From positions 1 through 15,240 of the forward strand of contig CAMNDA010000372.1 in the NCBI GenBank assembly GCA_946534745.1: a DNA stretch of 15,240 bases. The letters run 5' to 3'. Origin of the DNA: an uncultured Verrucomicrobiota bacterium (GTDB lineage: Bacteria > Verrucomicrobiota > Kiritimatiellia > RFP12 > UBA3636). This document shows, in pieces, positions 5,837-13,061 of the stretch; position 1 is the stretch's first letter; every line of letters starts with the position of its first letter. Under the pieces are notes generated by a model. The model saw only the letters and a program-made list of their open reading frames with translations, did no database searches and had not been told where the DNA came from. The position numbers and the translations under genes are program-made.

Positions 5837-6384
5837 TGCGGGGAACCTTTCTCTTCTGGCACGGCGGGCATGCATCCGCGTGGCACGTTCCGGCCGATTA
5901 CGGCACGCGCCTCTTGAAGAAGCTCTTCCGCACAATTGCGCAGGTTCTTCCAGTCGTGTCCTTCCATCAGAACGAGGTCATAATCGACTTTGAAATCAAC
6001 CAGAGCTCCCGCCATTCGTTGCACGAGGTCGCGGAGATCGTCGATCTCCTGGCATGCGACACTCAAACGGCGCTGCATCATGACGCGATCTTTAAAAAAG
6101 CTTTCAGCATTATCCCTGTACATGCGCAAGGCTTCCGTCTCGAATATCGGCGGCGCAACGATGACGACGGGATCCCTTATGTCGTTCGGGCGCAATCTGC
6201 GGGCCTCGGCCTTCGCCTCCTCCATTCGCGCTTGCAGGTTCACGGCATACACGATGATTTCGGCGTCGGCCATCATGAGATCCTTGCAGACCCGCGCGCC
6301 TTCCGCGTCGAAGATCTCGACGCCGGCGTCCTCGTAGTGCGGATCAACCACGCGCCACGGGCGCGGGCTCGCTTCGTCGCTCAT
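5833..6384 (-). CDS. hypothetical phage protein (PWRV-type N-terminus)
   Basis: A 183-aa protein of unknown function. The N-terminus (PRPWRVV, EIFDAEGARVC, then MADAEIIVYAVN at 38-49) matches a small beta-hairpin and helix unit often found at the start of unassigned phage and prophage proteins. Residues 50-66 and 85-170 look helical, partly coiled coil. GGAGG lies about 7 nt before the ATG at 6384, one of the best ribosome sites in the window, and that ATG overlaps the preceding stop (ATGA). Its base composition is less GC-rich than the methyltransferase genes. Confidence 0.75.
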   Translation of the reverse strand: MSDEASPRPWRVVDPHYEDAGVEIFDAEGARVCKDLMMADAEIIVYAVNLQARMEEAKAEARRLRPNDIRDPVVIVAPPIFETEALRMYRDNAESFFKDRVMMQRRLSVACQEIDDLRDLVQRMAGALVDFKVDYDLVLMEGHDWKNLRNCAEELLQEARAVIGRNVPRGCMPAVPEEKGSPQ

Positions 6385-6575
6385 CTTGGGCCTCCATTAG
6401 TTTTCGTTCCGTAGATGTATTCGTGCAATGCGCTCGGACACAATCCACCGTTCATCAACCGCTTCAACCGCGGAACCTTGTCGCAGACTGGCTCTGCTTT
6501 GCCTGTGCGGTAGCTTTGCTGGACTATGCAATGCCCGCATTTTCTCCAGTCTAGGTTGCAGTCGGATGTATTCAT
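6381..6575 (-). CDS. small cysteine-rich protein
   Basis: A 64-aa protein with seven-residue-scale Cys spacing near the N-terminus (Cys6, then CGHC at 14-17) and further cysteines near 32 and 46, which could bind one zinc ion. Function unknown. The ATG at 6575 is chosen because AAAGGA lies 6 nt before it. An in-frame ATG at 6590 would overlap the upstream stop (ATGA), giving 69 aa, and is equally possible given how often that overlap occurs here. The stop overlaps the next gene. Confidence 0.65.
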   Translation of the reverse strand: MNTSDCNLDWRKCGHCIVQQSYRTGKAEPVCDKVPRLKRLMNGGLCPSALHEYIYGTKTNGGPR

Positions 6576-6586
6576 TTCGTTTCCTT

Positions 6587-7054
6587 TCATTCTGTTTCCG
6601 CGCGGCGGTTCCATGCGGCGACAGCGGCCTCGCGTGTCGGATACCAATGGCCGTAGAGAAAGTGGTCGCATTTCACGTTTCTGCAGCGGACGCTCCATGC
6701 CGTGATCGTGCCGTTGGACGAAATGCGCTCGACCGCGAAAAACGGCTCGCCGCCACATTTGCAGGGCTTGAGTTCCGAGCTATGCATGGTCGCCTGTCCT
6801 TCCTTCGCAAAAAGCATGGCAAGTCTCCTCGCGCAAACGAGCACCAGCCACATCACGCCCATCGCAAGAGCCAGTCCTATCAGGAAAGGCCACGCAAAGA
6901 AGCCCACGATGACTCCGAACCACTCGCCGAAGTTGTCGTCGTTCGGGTCGGGGTTCATGAGCCCAGCCCACATCTTACGGGGGCCGGCGATTGCGAACTC
7001 CGCGACAACGATCACGAATCCAATGGCGAAGTACGCGGGGACAATCCAACTCAT
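6587..7054 (-). CDS. two-helix membrane domain fused to a Lar-like zinc domain
   Basis: A 155-aa protein. Residues 3-23 and about 46-74 are hydrophobic membrane segments. From residue 94 the sequence follows the Lar restriction-alleviation pattern: LKPCKCGGEP, about 24 residues, then RC-x4-C (Cys124, Cys129), YGHWYPTREAAVAAWNRR. The first pair is C-x-C (98, 100) rather than the usual C-x2-C. Lar proteins relieve type I restriction by changing the balance of restriction and modification; many Lar-like domains in phages are untested. Met90 (nt 6787) starts exactly before the Lar part and has AAGGA-type bases about 9-13 nt upstream, so a free Lar protein may also be made. ATG at 7054 overlaps the preceding stop. 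Confidence 0.75.
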   Translation of the reverse strand: MSWIVPAYFAIGFVIVVAEFAIAGPRKMWAGLMNPDPNDDNFGEWFGVIVGFFAWPFLIGLALAMGVMWLVLVCARRLAMLFAKEGQATMHSSELKPCKCGGEPFFAVERISSNGTITAWSVRCRNVKCDHFLYGHWYPTREAAVAAWNRRAETE

Positions 7055-7392
7055 TCCGCACCGCCTTTCTCAGGTGTGAAGGGAAGTTGCGCCCATTTGA
7101 GCGGGCATTCGCCAGGACAATCGTTGAACCGACACTCGCTGCATATGTGCTTGTCCTTCTTCGCCTTTTCGTAATTCGCCTTGCAGAATTTCGCAAGCCG
7201 CTCGCTTTGTTCCGCGGCATTGCCAACGTCGCAGTTGCGCGGCGGCGCGGAAAGGGCGGCGTCTATGTCGGCAATCCTCTGTGACAGGTATTGTTCGCTT
7301 TGAGTATTTGGGACTTCTGCGCGTAAAGCCACGAAATAAGCCCGTGATGCTTCCAGCGCCTCGCGCATCTTGGCAATGTTTCCGTCAGTCAT
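7051..7392 (-). CDS. small phage-type protein with RNCD and Cys4 motifs
   Basis: A 113-aa protein of unknown function. A helical N-terminus (REALEASRAYF) leads to IDAALSAPPRNCDVG (43-57), a motif recurring in phage proteins of Verrucomicrobia-like gut bacteria. The C-terminal part has four closely spaced cysteines (84, 87, 92, 96: C-x2-C-x4-C-x3-C) suited to a zinc knuckle or iron-sulfur site. The start at 7392 overlaps the previous gene by 8 bp, and its stop overlaps the next ATG (ATGA). The neighbouring larger protein carries the same RNCD motif, so the two may share a partner or ancestry. Confidence 0.72.
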   Translation of the reverse strand: MTDGNIAKMREALEASRAYFVALRAEVPNTQSEQYLSQRIADIDAALSAPPRNCDVGNAAEQSERLAKFCKANYEKAKKDKHICSECRFNDCPGECPLKWAQLPFTPEKGGAE

Positions 7393-8257
7393 TGGACGCC
7401 TCCTTCCCTTCAGCCGGGGCGAGGAGCCAGCGACCGTAGCGAGTTTTCATCTGCTCCGTCCAGTTCTCGAACTTGTCCTTTTCGATCATCGTGTTCTTGT
7501 CCACGGAGATCAGCCAGACGTCGTTGAGGAACGCGAGTTGCGCGTCCAATTCGTCCGCGAATCGGTCGCAGTTCCGGGCGGGCGCGGCGAGGGCGGATTC
7601 CACCTCTCGCTTGAGAGTCATCTGCCAGCATTCGCAGTTCCGTGCGCGGCATCTTTTGCACAATTCGGACTGCGAGTTTCCGAATTTTCCAAGTTCACCT
7701 TTTTCCGTACAATTTATTCTCACTTCAATATCCATCGTGCGATTGACCGACTGCAGCGCGGTGCGCATGGAAACCGTATTAGACGGAAGTTCCGAGGTTA
7801 GCACGTCATAGATTTCGTCGCGCAGTTCCGGCGTCATATTGAACCAGTGATCTCTCTTCGCACGTATCAACGCTTTACGAAGCGCGGATGCGTTGCATAA
7901 TGCGCGCTCCAGTTCCGCGATTCGGCGCTCGGCCTTTTCCAGCTCGTCCTGCAACCGTTCCGCGAGGTCGCCTTCCGGGTGCTTCCCGAGTGTCGGAGCG
8001 TTGCACCCGTCCGGGTCTCCGTAGTAGGCGCAGCGCTCTGGTGGCGTTCCCTCCGCGCACGCGGCGCAGACGTCCGTCCAAGCCGAATCGACGGCATTGC
8101 TGATTGCGGCGTTTTTCCGCAACTCTTCGACCTCGTTGCAGAGCGCGTTCACCACGGCATCCCAAGCGAGCCGTCCGACCGCGCCGTTGCTTTGCAGTTC
8201 GGTCTTGGCTCGCTCACGAAACGTTTGAACGTCTTTGTCTGTGATTTGCATTGTCAT
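7385..8257 (-). CDS. coiled-coil, cysteine-rich phage-type protein with RNCD motif
   Basis: A 290-aa protein of unknown function. Cysteine clusters lie at 64-85 (C-x2-C-x8-C-x8-C) and 193-210 (CKRC-RARNCEC), with a charged coiled coil at about 97-120 between them. APARNCDRF (225-233) followed by F-x2-W and RWLLAP is the same module seen in two neighbours. The ATG at 8257 overlaps the preceding stop (ATGA); a second ATG at 8251 sits at good distance from AAGGG, so either may be used. The middle (about 7640-7740) is clearly less GC-rich than the surrounding genes, a sign of mosaic origin. Role unassigned. Confidence 0.75.
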   Translation of the reverse strand: MTMQITDKDVQTFRERAKTELQSNGAVGRLAWDAVVNALCNEVEELRKNAAISNAVDSAWTDVCAACAEGTPPERCAYYGDPDGCNAPTLGKHPEGDLAERLQDELEKAERRIAELERALCNASALRKALIRAKRDHWFNMTPELRDEIYDVLTSELPSNTVSMRTALQSVNRTMDIEVRINCTEKGELGKFGNSQSELCKRCRARNCECWQMTLKREVESALAAPARNCDRFADELDAQLAFLNDVWLISVDKNTMIEKDKFENWTEQMKTRYGRWLLAPAEGKEASND

Positions 8258-8562
8258 TTCCCTTGTATGTGCTCCATCGCGCGCAGCACGACGGCCGCGC
8301 ACTGGGCGAGTTCCTGGACCGCATGCTCGATCTCGCCGTCGTGATACGCCACGACGGCCTCCCAGAACTCCTCCTCGAAGACGGCGCGGAAGTCCACTTC
8401 GTGCCGGCGTCCGAGAAGGCGCAGGCGCTTCCGCGCCCTTTCAAGTTCGACTTTCGGGGAGTCGCAGTACGCCGGATCGCGGATGAAGAACGCATCGACG
8501 AACTTGCGGTGCTTGCGCTTCGCGTAGGCGAGCTCGGCGACGACGAGATCGAGGTTCGGCAT
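8254..8562 (-). CDS. small conserved phage-type protein
   Basis: A 102-aa, mostly helical protein. The pattern AELAYAKRKHRKFVDAF (residues 9-25), then R-x-RL, then an EEEFWEAVVAY-x-GE helix and HAVQELAQCAAVVLRAMEHIQG at the end, is one I associate with small unassigned proteins of gut phages. The Glu and His rich helices recall all-alpha NTP-binding or dimer-forming proteins, but no catalytic motif is clear. TAGGAG, part of the preceding stop, is the ribosome site for the ATG at 8562, so translation follows from the Tad2-fusion gene. The stop overlaps the next ATG. Confidence 0.75.
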   Translation of the reverse strand: MPNLDLVVAELAYAKRKHRKFVDAFFIRDPAYCDSPKVELERARKRLRLLGRRHEVDFRAVFEEEFWEAVVAYHDGEIEHAVQELAQCAAVVLRAMEHIQGK

Positions 8563-8571
8563 GGCGCGCTC

Positions 8572-9402
8572 CTAGTCGACGACCTGCCAGTCCAGGGCGA
8601 GCATGTCGGTCTGCGAGGCGAGCCAGCCGGTAAGGATGGCCTTGCGCCCCGTCGAGTCGTGCGTATACATGCAGATCGTGCCAAGACCGAGAATTTCGCC
8701 GCCGTTATCCTCGACGAGTCCCTTCAGCATTTCATCCTTGCACCACTCCGCCTTGATGTTTGTCGACGGCTTGAGCCACAGGAACATGCCCTTGCCGTTC
8801 CAGCCGCGGCGCGTGACCTTCTTCCCGGCCTTCATCGCCTCGATGGCGTCGCCGAAGGACATCGCGGGGACGGCGGGCTCGGAGTCGGGCTCGACGGGCT
8901 TGGCGACCTCGGCGGGGGCGGCGACTTCCTCCGGCAAGGCGGCGGTCTTGTGGTCGACGCCGTTCTTCGCCCAGGCGAGAAGCCAGCCGAGGAACATCCA
9001 GACGCGGTCGTCGAGGCGCGCGGCGGCGATCCGCGCACCGAGTTCGAGATCGAAGTTCGCGGGGTCGACGCAGGACGAGGTTTCGTAGTCCTCGATGCCG
9101 GTCGAGTAGCGGCGCGAGACGAGGGTCGTCTTCTCGCCGATCTTCTGGAAGCGCACGCCGCCGCGTGTGACGAAGTCGCCGACGTCCTCGGGCGTGATCC
9201 TGTCGTCGCGCTGGATCTCGAAGCCCTGCTTCTCGAAGGAGGCCTTCGGGCACCAGGAGCGGTAGCCGTCGGGGTAGACGACGAGGTAGCCGGGATCGTC
9301 GGGATTCTCGTTAGCTGGAATCTCCCAGCCGCGGAACTTGTTGTATTCGCCACGCGTCATCGGCTCGGCCTGGACGAGGTGGACTCGGAGGTAGTTTTTC
9401 AT
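8572..9402 (-). CDS. three-domain phage protein ending in a Tad2-like (DUF2829) anti-Thoeris domain
   Basis: A 276-aa fusion. Residues 1-60 hold the MTRGEYNKFRGW, PDDPGYLV and YPDGYRSWCPK motifs of a phage N-terminal domain. Residues 66-148 fit the N4 gp49/Sf6 gp66 family (ITPEDV, SSCVDPANFDLELGARIA). After an Ala/Pro/Glu linker (149-180), residues 181-276 match DUF2829: SFGDAIEAMKAGKKVTRRGW, GKGMFLWL, and the ending LASQTDMLALDW. DUF2829 includes Tad2, which binds and sequesters the Thoeris signal nucleotide. Whether this copy does so is inferred. It has a larger central insert than short Tad2 proteins. ATG at 9402 has no clear ribosome site and lies 85 bp from the previous gene, the widest gap in the operon. 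Confidence 0.85.
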   Translation of the reverse strand: MKNYLRVHLVQAEPMTRGEYNKFRGWEIPANENPDDPGYLVVYPDGYRSWCPKASFEKQGFEIQRDDRITPEDVGDFVTRGGVRFQKIGEKTTLVSRRYSTGIEDYETSSCVDPANFDLELGARIAAARLDDRVWMFLGWLLAWAKNGVDHKTAALPEEVAAPAEVAKPVEPDSEPAVPAMSFGDAIEAMKAGKKVTRRGWNGKGMFLWLKPSTNIKAEWCKDEMLKGLVEDNGGEILGLGTICMYTHDSTGRKAILTGWLASQTDMLALDWQVVD

Positions 9403-9487
9403 GGGTTTGTGTTTTTTGGTTTGTAGGAGCTCGTAGGCCGGGCTCCGGGGTGAAGGCTAGGCGGAGAGGTCGGCGCGGCAGATGGTT

Positions 9488-10945
9488 TCAGCGCCGCCAG
9501 GACCATCCACGGTACGGACGGGTGGGATACGCGTCGCGGAGATGCTCCGGAACGGGCTGCTGCCACTCCGTCGGAAGCAGAGGGCTGCGCACGAGAGACA
9601 GTCCGCGCAGATAGACCGGTGCCATCACGACAGCCTGCACGCCCGGCGGCACATTGGTGATGGAGTCCGCGTCGATGTCGCCGCGCCTCGCCGCCTCGTA
9701 CGCGATCCAGTCCTGGTTCTCGTGGACCCAGATGTCACTTCGGATCGCGACGTTGGTGACCGTGGTGAAGCAGCGCACGTCGGGAGACAGTCTGGCGCTT
9801 CTCTCGCCACGAGCCTCCGCATAGCCGGCACTCGACATCGAGATGCGCGCTACGACTCCCGTGCCCGCCTCGTACCACAAGCCCTCGATGCGTCCGATCA
9901 CACGCGACGGATCATGCCCGATCGTGACCGGGAGGTTGGTCGGCGCAAGGCCGACGGCGTGGCGCCAGACGAGCGCCTGCAGGATGTTGGAGGGGCAGAG
10001 GGCTGCGCGCCAGGCGGTGTCGGTCGTACCTTCGATCGGGCACTCGACGAGCCAGCTACCTTCCGGGATCGCCAGGCAGTCGTACCAGAGATCGCCGCCG
10101 GCGAGTTCGAACGGCAGGCCGGTCGGAACGGGCGCGAGGAATTGACGCTGGTCCTCGGGCGACATGGAGACGGCAGAATCGACGGAAACCTCAGGGCCGG
10201 CAACGAGCGGGGTTGCCGTTGCGGAGTAGTAGACTCGGCCCGACACACAGTCCAGAAGGCAGGCGACGCCGGACGAATCAAGCATGGGCTGATAATCACG
10301 GACGAGGACGCCGGACCGCCAGAAGAGCGCGCGGTAGATGCGGACGGTCGAGTAGGTAGGAGTCGCGCCATTGCGCGCGAAGAGCCAGAAGTTCATCCCG
10401 ACATCGAAGCCGGACGGCGTAGACGTCGACGCGACGCCGTCGATCGAATAGATGCCATGCACGAGGTCGGCAGAGAAACGATGACGAGAGCCGTCGTTCG
10501 CGGAAAACGTCGCGGTTGCCTTCTTCACGGATCCCGTTTCCGCCCAGATTGCGAGAGTCGCCGCGGTCTTTCCGAAGTAATGCCGGACGTATGGCGACGA
10601 GTTCTTCCACGCGCCCATCGGCCACTGAGCGGTGCGCGTCCATGCGTTCGTCCAGGACAGCTCGACGTCGTAGGACAGCGACGAGTCAGCGTTGAGCCCG
10701 GTGTCGACGTACTGAGTGCCCGTGGATTCCACGTATTCAAGCAGCCGCAGGTCGTTCGTGACGATCGCACCGCCGCGGGGCGCGCCGCCGTAGCGGGTGG
10801 TGGCGTTGCGCTCGCGATGGATCCGCCAGTAACGCTCGGCAAGGGTTTCGGCGGTGGCGCGACCGGCGAAAAGGACGGCCAGGAGGACGAGGAGGAGGCT
10901 GCGTTTCATTTGCGAGGGTGTCTGTATCTGTGTCTGTGTCTTCAT
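9488..10945 (-). CDS. exported LEY-motif (LamG-like) protein with a protease-like segment
   Basis: A 485-aa protein. The ATG at 10945 overlaps the methyltransferase stop (ATGA); Met13 (nt 10909) begins a clear signal peptide (KRSLLLVLLAVLFAGRATA) and may be the true start. LEYVESTGTQYVDTG (69-83), followed by a beta-rich region to about 245 with RDYQP, GVACLLD and GRVYY, is the concanavalin/LamG-like surface domain frequent in gut bacteria and their phages. Residues 339-392 (PVTIGHDP, VIGRIEGLWYEAGTGVVARI, RLSPDVR) resemble DUF2213 or Mu-I-type prohead protease segments; this is weak. Function unknown: a surface or virion-linked 'moron' is possible. It sits oddly between DNA-modification and anti-defence genes. 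Confidence 0.78.
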   Translation of the reverse strand: MKTQTQIQTPSQMKRSLLLVLLAVLFAGRATAETLAERYWRIHRERNATTRYGGAPRGGAIVTNDLRLLEYVESTGTQYVDTGLNADSSLSYDVELSWTNAWTRTAQWPMGAWKNSSPYVRHYFGKTAATLAIWAETGSVKKATATFSANDGSRHRFSADLVHGIYSIDGVASTSTPSGFDVGMNFWLFARNGATPTYSTVRIYRALFWRSGVLVRDYQPMLDSSGVACLLDCVSGRVYYSATATPLVAGPEVSVDSAVSMSPEDQRQFLAPVPTGLPFELAGGDLWYDCLAIPEGSWLVECPIEGTTDTAWRAALCPSNILQALVWRHAVGLAPTNLPVTIGHDPSRVIGRIEGLWYEAGTGVVARISMSSAGYAEARGERSARLSPDVRCFTTVTNVAIRSDIWVHENQDWIAYEAARRGDIDADSITNVPPGVQAVVMAPVYLRGLSLVRSPLLPTEWQQPVPEHLRDAYPTRPYRGWSWRR

Positions 10946-12720
10946 GCGGAAAGCGCCGCGCGGCAGAGGGCGGCGGCGGTGCGGACGGGGACGGAGTTGC
11001 CGATCTGCTTGACCTGGTCGCTCCGGTTGCCGGTGAGCTTGTAGTCGGCGGGGAAGCTGTGCGCGGCCGCGAGTTCGGAGGGCTTGAGCATGCGCATCCG
11101 GACGTCGATGATGTCGCCGTTCTCTGTGAGGAGGAACGTGCCTTGTAGGTTGTCGAAGGTCGTGATGGTGCGGATCGGGCCGTCGGTGGGGCTGATGTGC
11201 CCGGAGTCCGGGCCGGACGGACGGGACATGTCCACGACAATCGGCGCGACGACGCGAACGGCGCCCTTCGTGGCGATGGTCGGACCGGGGCGATCCGCGG
11301 GGATGCACTCGGCGCCGGACTGCTGGCCGAGGACGAGCGGCTGGCAGAGCGCCGCATGGTTCCCGGTCGTGATCGCGTGAACAGGCGCATCGATCCCGCG
11401 CGGTGAGTTGTGCGTGTTGTTGTTCATCACGAACGGCCGCACGACGTAGTCCTTGCGGACTGCGGTCTGCGTGCGGATGGGTTTGTCCACCGAGCGCGGT
11501 GCGTTGTGCGCCTGTTCGGTGATCACGAACGCGGCGGCCGTGTTGTTTCGCGCGGTCGCGGTCTTGAGCGGCTTCGAGCCGGGCGAGACGCGCCCCTCGT
11601 CGGCCTTGTCGCCGGGGTGCGACATATCCACCGCGAAGGCCTGTACGACGGAGAAGCGGTCGTGCGAGGTCTGCGCGCCCACGGGGGCGGACGCGGGCCT
11701 CGCAGCGCCGTTCTTGAAGTGGTCGAGGACGATAGGTGTGCAAAGCGCGTGATGCTCAGCTCCGGCCGTGACGACAGAGAGAGGCTTGTCGATGGACTCG
11801 GCGTCGCCGTGCCGGTTGAAGCGAACGAGGAACGAGCGCACGAGTGCCGTCCGATTCCCGCCGGCGGGCTGGGTGGCGAGAGGCTCGGCGGTGGAGCGAA
11901 GGCGCGGATCGTCCGGGCCGTCGGCGCCGAGGAAGTCCATCTGGAAGTCAAGTCCGCAGTATTTGCGAAGGCCGACGAAAACGCGGCGCAGGGTGTTTTT
12001 CGCGAGCGGGTGCGGGCGATTGAAGATGGAGGTGCCGGTGTCGGTGAGGTCGAGGCATTCGCGGATGCCGCGCCATTTTTTGAGCGGCGGCCCGAAGAGG
12101 GTTGGTTGCGGATCCTCGGCATACTCCGGCTCGGGCCAGACGATCTTGCCGCATCCCCTGCGGACGGCCTGAAGGAAGAAGCGCTTGCGGGTGGTGGCGT
12201 CGCCGAAATCGGCACAATTAAGAATGCGCCAATCGACGATGTAGTTGCGCTTCTCGATGGAGTTGATCCACGCCTTGAAGCAGTCGCCCTTCTTCGACTG
12301 AATCGGGCGGCCGTCCGCGGTGAGCGGGCCCCACTCGACGAACTCGGGGACGTTCTCGACGCAGAGCCGGCGGACGAACAGTTGGTCCAACCACGTCAGA
12401 ATCAGCTCGGGCTGCGCGCGCAGCTGGTTGGAGCGAGGCTTGCCGCCCTTCGCGCGGCTATGGTGCGTGCAGGAGGGGGAGGCCCAGAGGAAGTCGACGC
12501 GGCCGCCGGGGACGAGGTCGGCGGGGACGGCCTCCTCGATCGACATCTGCTTGGTGTCCACGTCGGGGTGGTTGGCGGTCATGGTATCGACCGCGATTTT
12601 CCAGTGGTTGATCGCGAGTCCGCGGTGGCGGTAGCCGAGCTGGCGCAGGGCGAGCTCGAGGCCGGTGGTGGCTCCGCCGGCGCCGCAGAAGAGATCGACG
12701 GTGTTGATTTCGCGTGGCAT
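10942..12720 (-). CDS. DNA (cytosine-5) methyltransferase with an expanded repeat-type recognition region
   Basis: A 592-aa enzyme that transfers methyl from SAM to cytosine C5 in DNA. Motif I is DLFCGAGG (9-16); motif IV ASPSCTHHS (80-88) places the catalytic Cys84 with PSC in place of PPC, as in large phage enzymes; ENV (122-124) is motif VI, TRKRF (177-181) motif VIII and QIGNSVPV (572-579) motif X. Residues about 277-531 contain roughly seven degenerate units of the form P-L-x-T-x-T-A then A-L-x-x-P-hydrophobic, presumably the target-recognition part. GGGAG lies 10 nt before the ATG at 12720. No cognate restriction enzyme is adjacent, so protection of element DNA is the likely role. The stop overlaps the next gene. 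Confidence 0.92.
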   Translation of the reverse strand: MPREINTVDLFCGAGGATTGLELALRQLGYRHRGLAINHWKIAVDTMTANHPDVDTKQMSIEEAVPADLVPGGRVDFLWASPSCTHHSRAKGGKPRSNQLRAQPELILTWLDQLFVRRLCVENVPEFVEWGPLTADGRPIQSKKGDCFKAWINSIEKRNYIVDWRILNCADFGDATTRKRFFLQAVRRGCGKIVWPEPEYAEDPQPTLFGPPLKKWRGIRECLDLTDTGTSIFNRPHPLAKNTLRRVFVGLRKYCGLDFQMDFLGADGPDDPRLRSTAEPLATQPAGGNRTALVRSFLVRFNRHGDAESIDKPLSVVTAGAEHHALCTPIVLDHFKNGAARPASAPVGAQTSHDRFSVVQAFAVDMSHPGDKADEGRVSPGSKPLKTATARNNTAAAFVITEQAHNAPRSVDKPIRTQTAVRKDYVVRPFVMNNNTHNSPRGIDAPVHAITTGNHAALCQPLVLGQQSGAECIPADRPGPTIATKGAVRVVAPIVVDMSRPSGPDSGHISPTDGPIRTITTFDNLQGTFLLTENGDIIDVRMRMLKPSELAAAHSFPADYKLTGNRSDQVKQIGNSVPVRTAAALCRAALSA

Positions 12721-12743
12721 TGCAAGTTCTCCCGTGGAAGAGG

Positions 12744-13043
12744 CTAGGATTCGGGCCGGACGTCGAGGCCGTAGAGGTGGACGTAATGGCGCGGGATGGA
12801 GTCGCGGCCGACGACGGGGCGGCAGGAGATGCCGAAGGTGACGACGACGCGATCGAGGATCTGCAGGTTGTCGAGCAGTCCGACGAGCTCGCCGGAGAAG
12901 CCGAAGCGGACGAACTGCCTGCGGGGCGGGTCGCCCGGAATCTCCTGCTCGATCACGAGGTCGCGGCGCGGCTTGCCGGTGCGGCCGACCCAGGGCGCCT
13001 TGACGTCGGACACGATGCCGTGCATCTGGTAGGTGTTGCTCAT
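12744..13043 (-). CDS. OB-fold single-strand-binding-like protein (DUF3127-like)
   Basis: A 99-aa protein with strand-rich sequence: QMHGIVSDVK, a basic turn (RTGKPRRDLVIEQ), RQFVRFGFSGELVGLLDNLQ and DRVVVTFGISC, then a final YVHLYGLDV strand. This order matches DUF3127-like OB-fold proteins that phages and plasmids carry in the place of SSB. Single-strand DNA binding during replication is inferred from fold and from the DUF3987 helicase/primase two genes upstream. The ATG at 13043 lies 18 bp after the preceding stop, with no clear ribosome site, and 23 bp separate it from the methyltransferase gene. Confidence 0.7.
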   Translation of the reverse strand: MSNTYQMHGIVSDVKAPWVGRTGKPRRDLVIEQEIPGDPPRRQFVRFGFSGELVGLLDNLQILDRVVVTFGISCRPVVGRDSIPRHYVHLYGLDVRPES

Positions 13044-13061
13044 AGCGGTTGGTTGTGCGGG

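Noticed and set aside
9403..9487. Promoter in the 85-bp gap before the Tad2-fusion gene
   Set aside because: No convincing -35/-10 pair was found on the - strand; only a weak 5-bp hairpin (GGAGC/GCTCC) is present.
10915..10940. Alternating TCTGTATCTGTGTCTGTGTC-type microsatellite as a promoter or origin element
   Set aside because: It is in frame at the start of the exported-protein gene, encodes the TQTQIQT leader before Met13, and shows no promoter boxes or iterons.
9482..12747. Long + strand open frames of 520 aa (9482-11044) and 445 aa (11410-12747)
   Set aside because: They lie opposite two well-supported genes, have Arg/Gly/Val-rich low-information sequence with no motifs, and are the antisense shadows usual in high-GC DNA.
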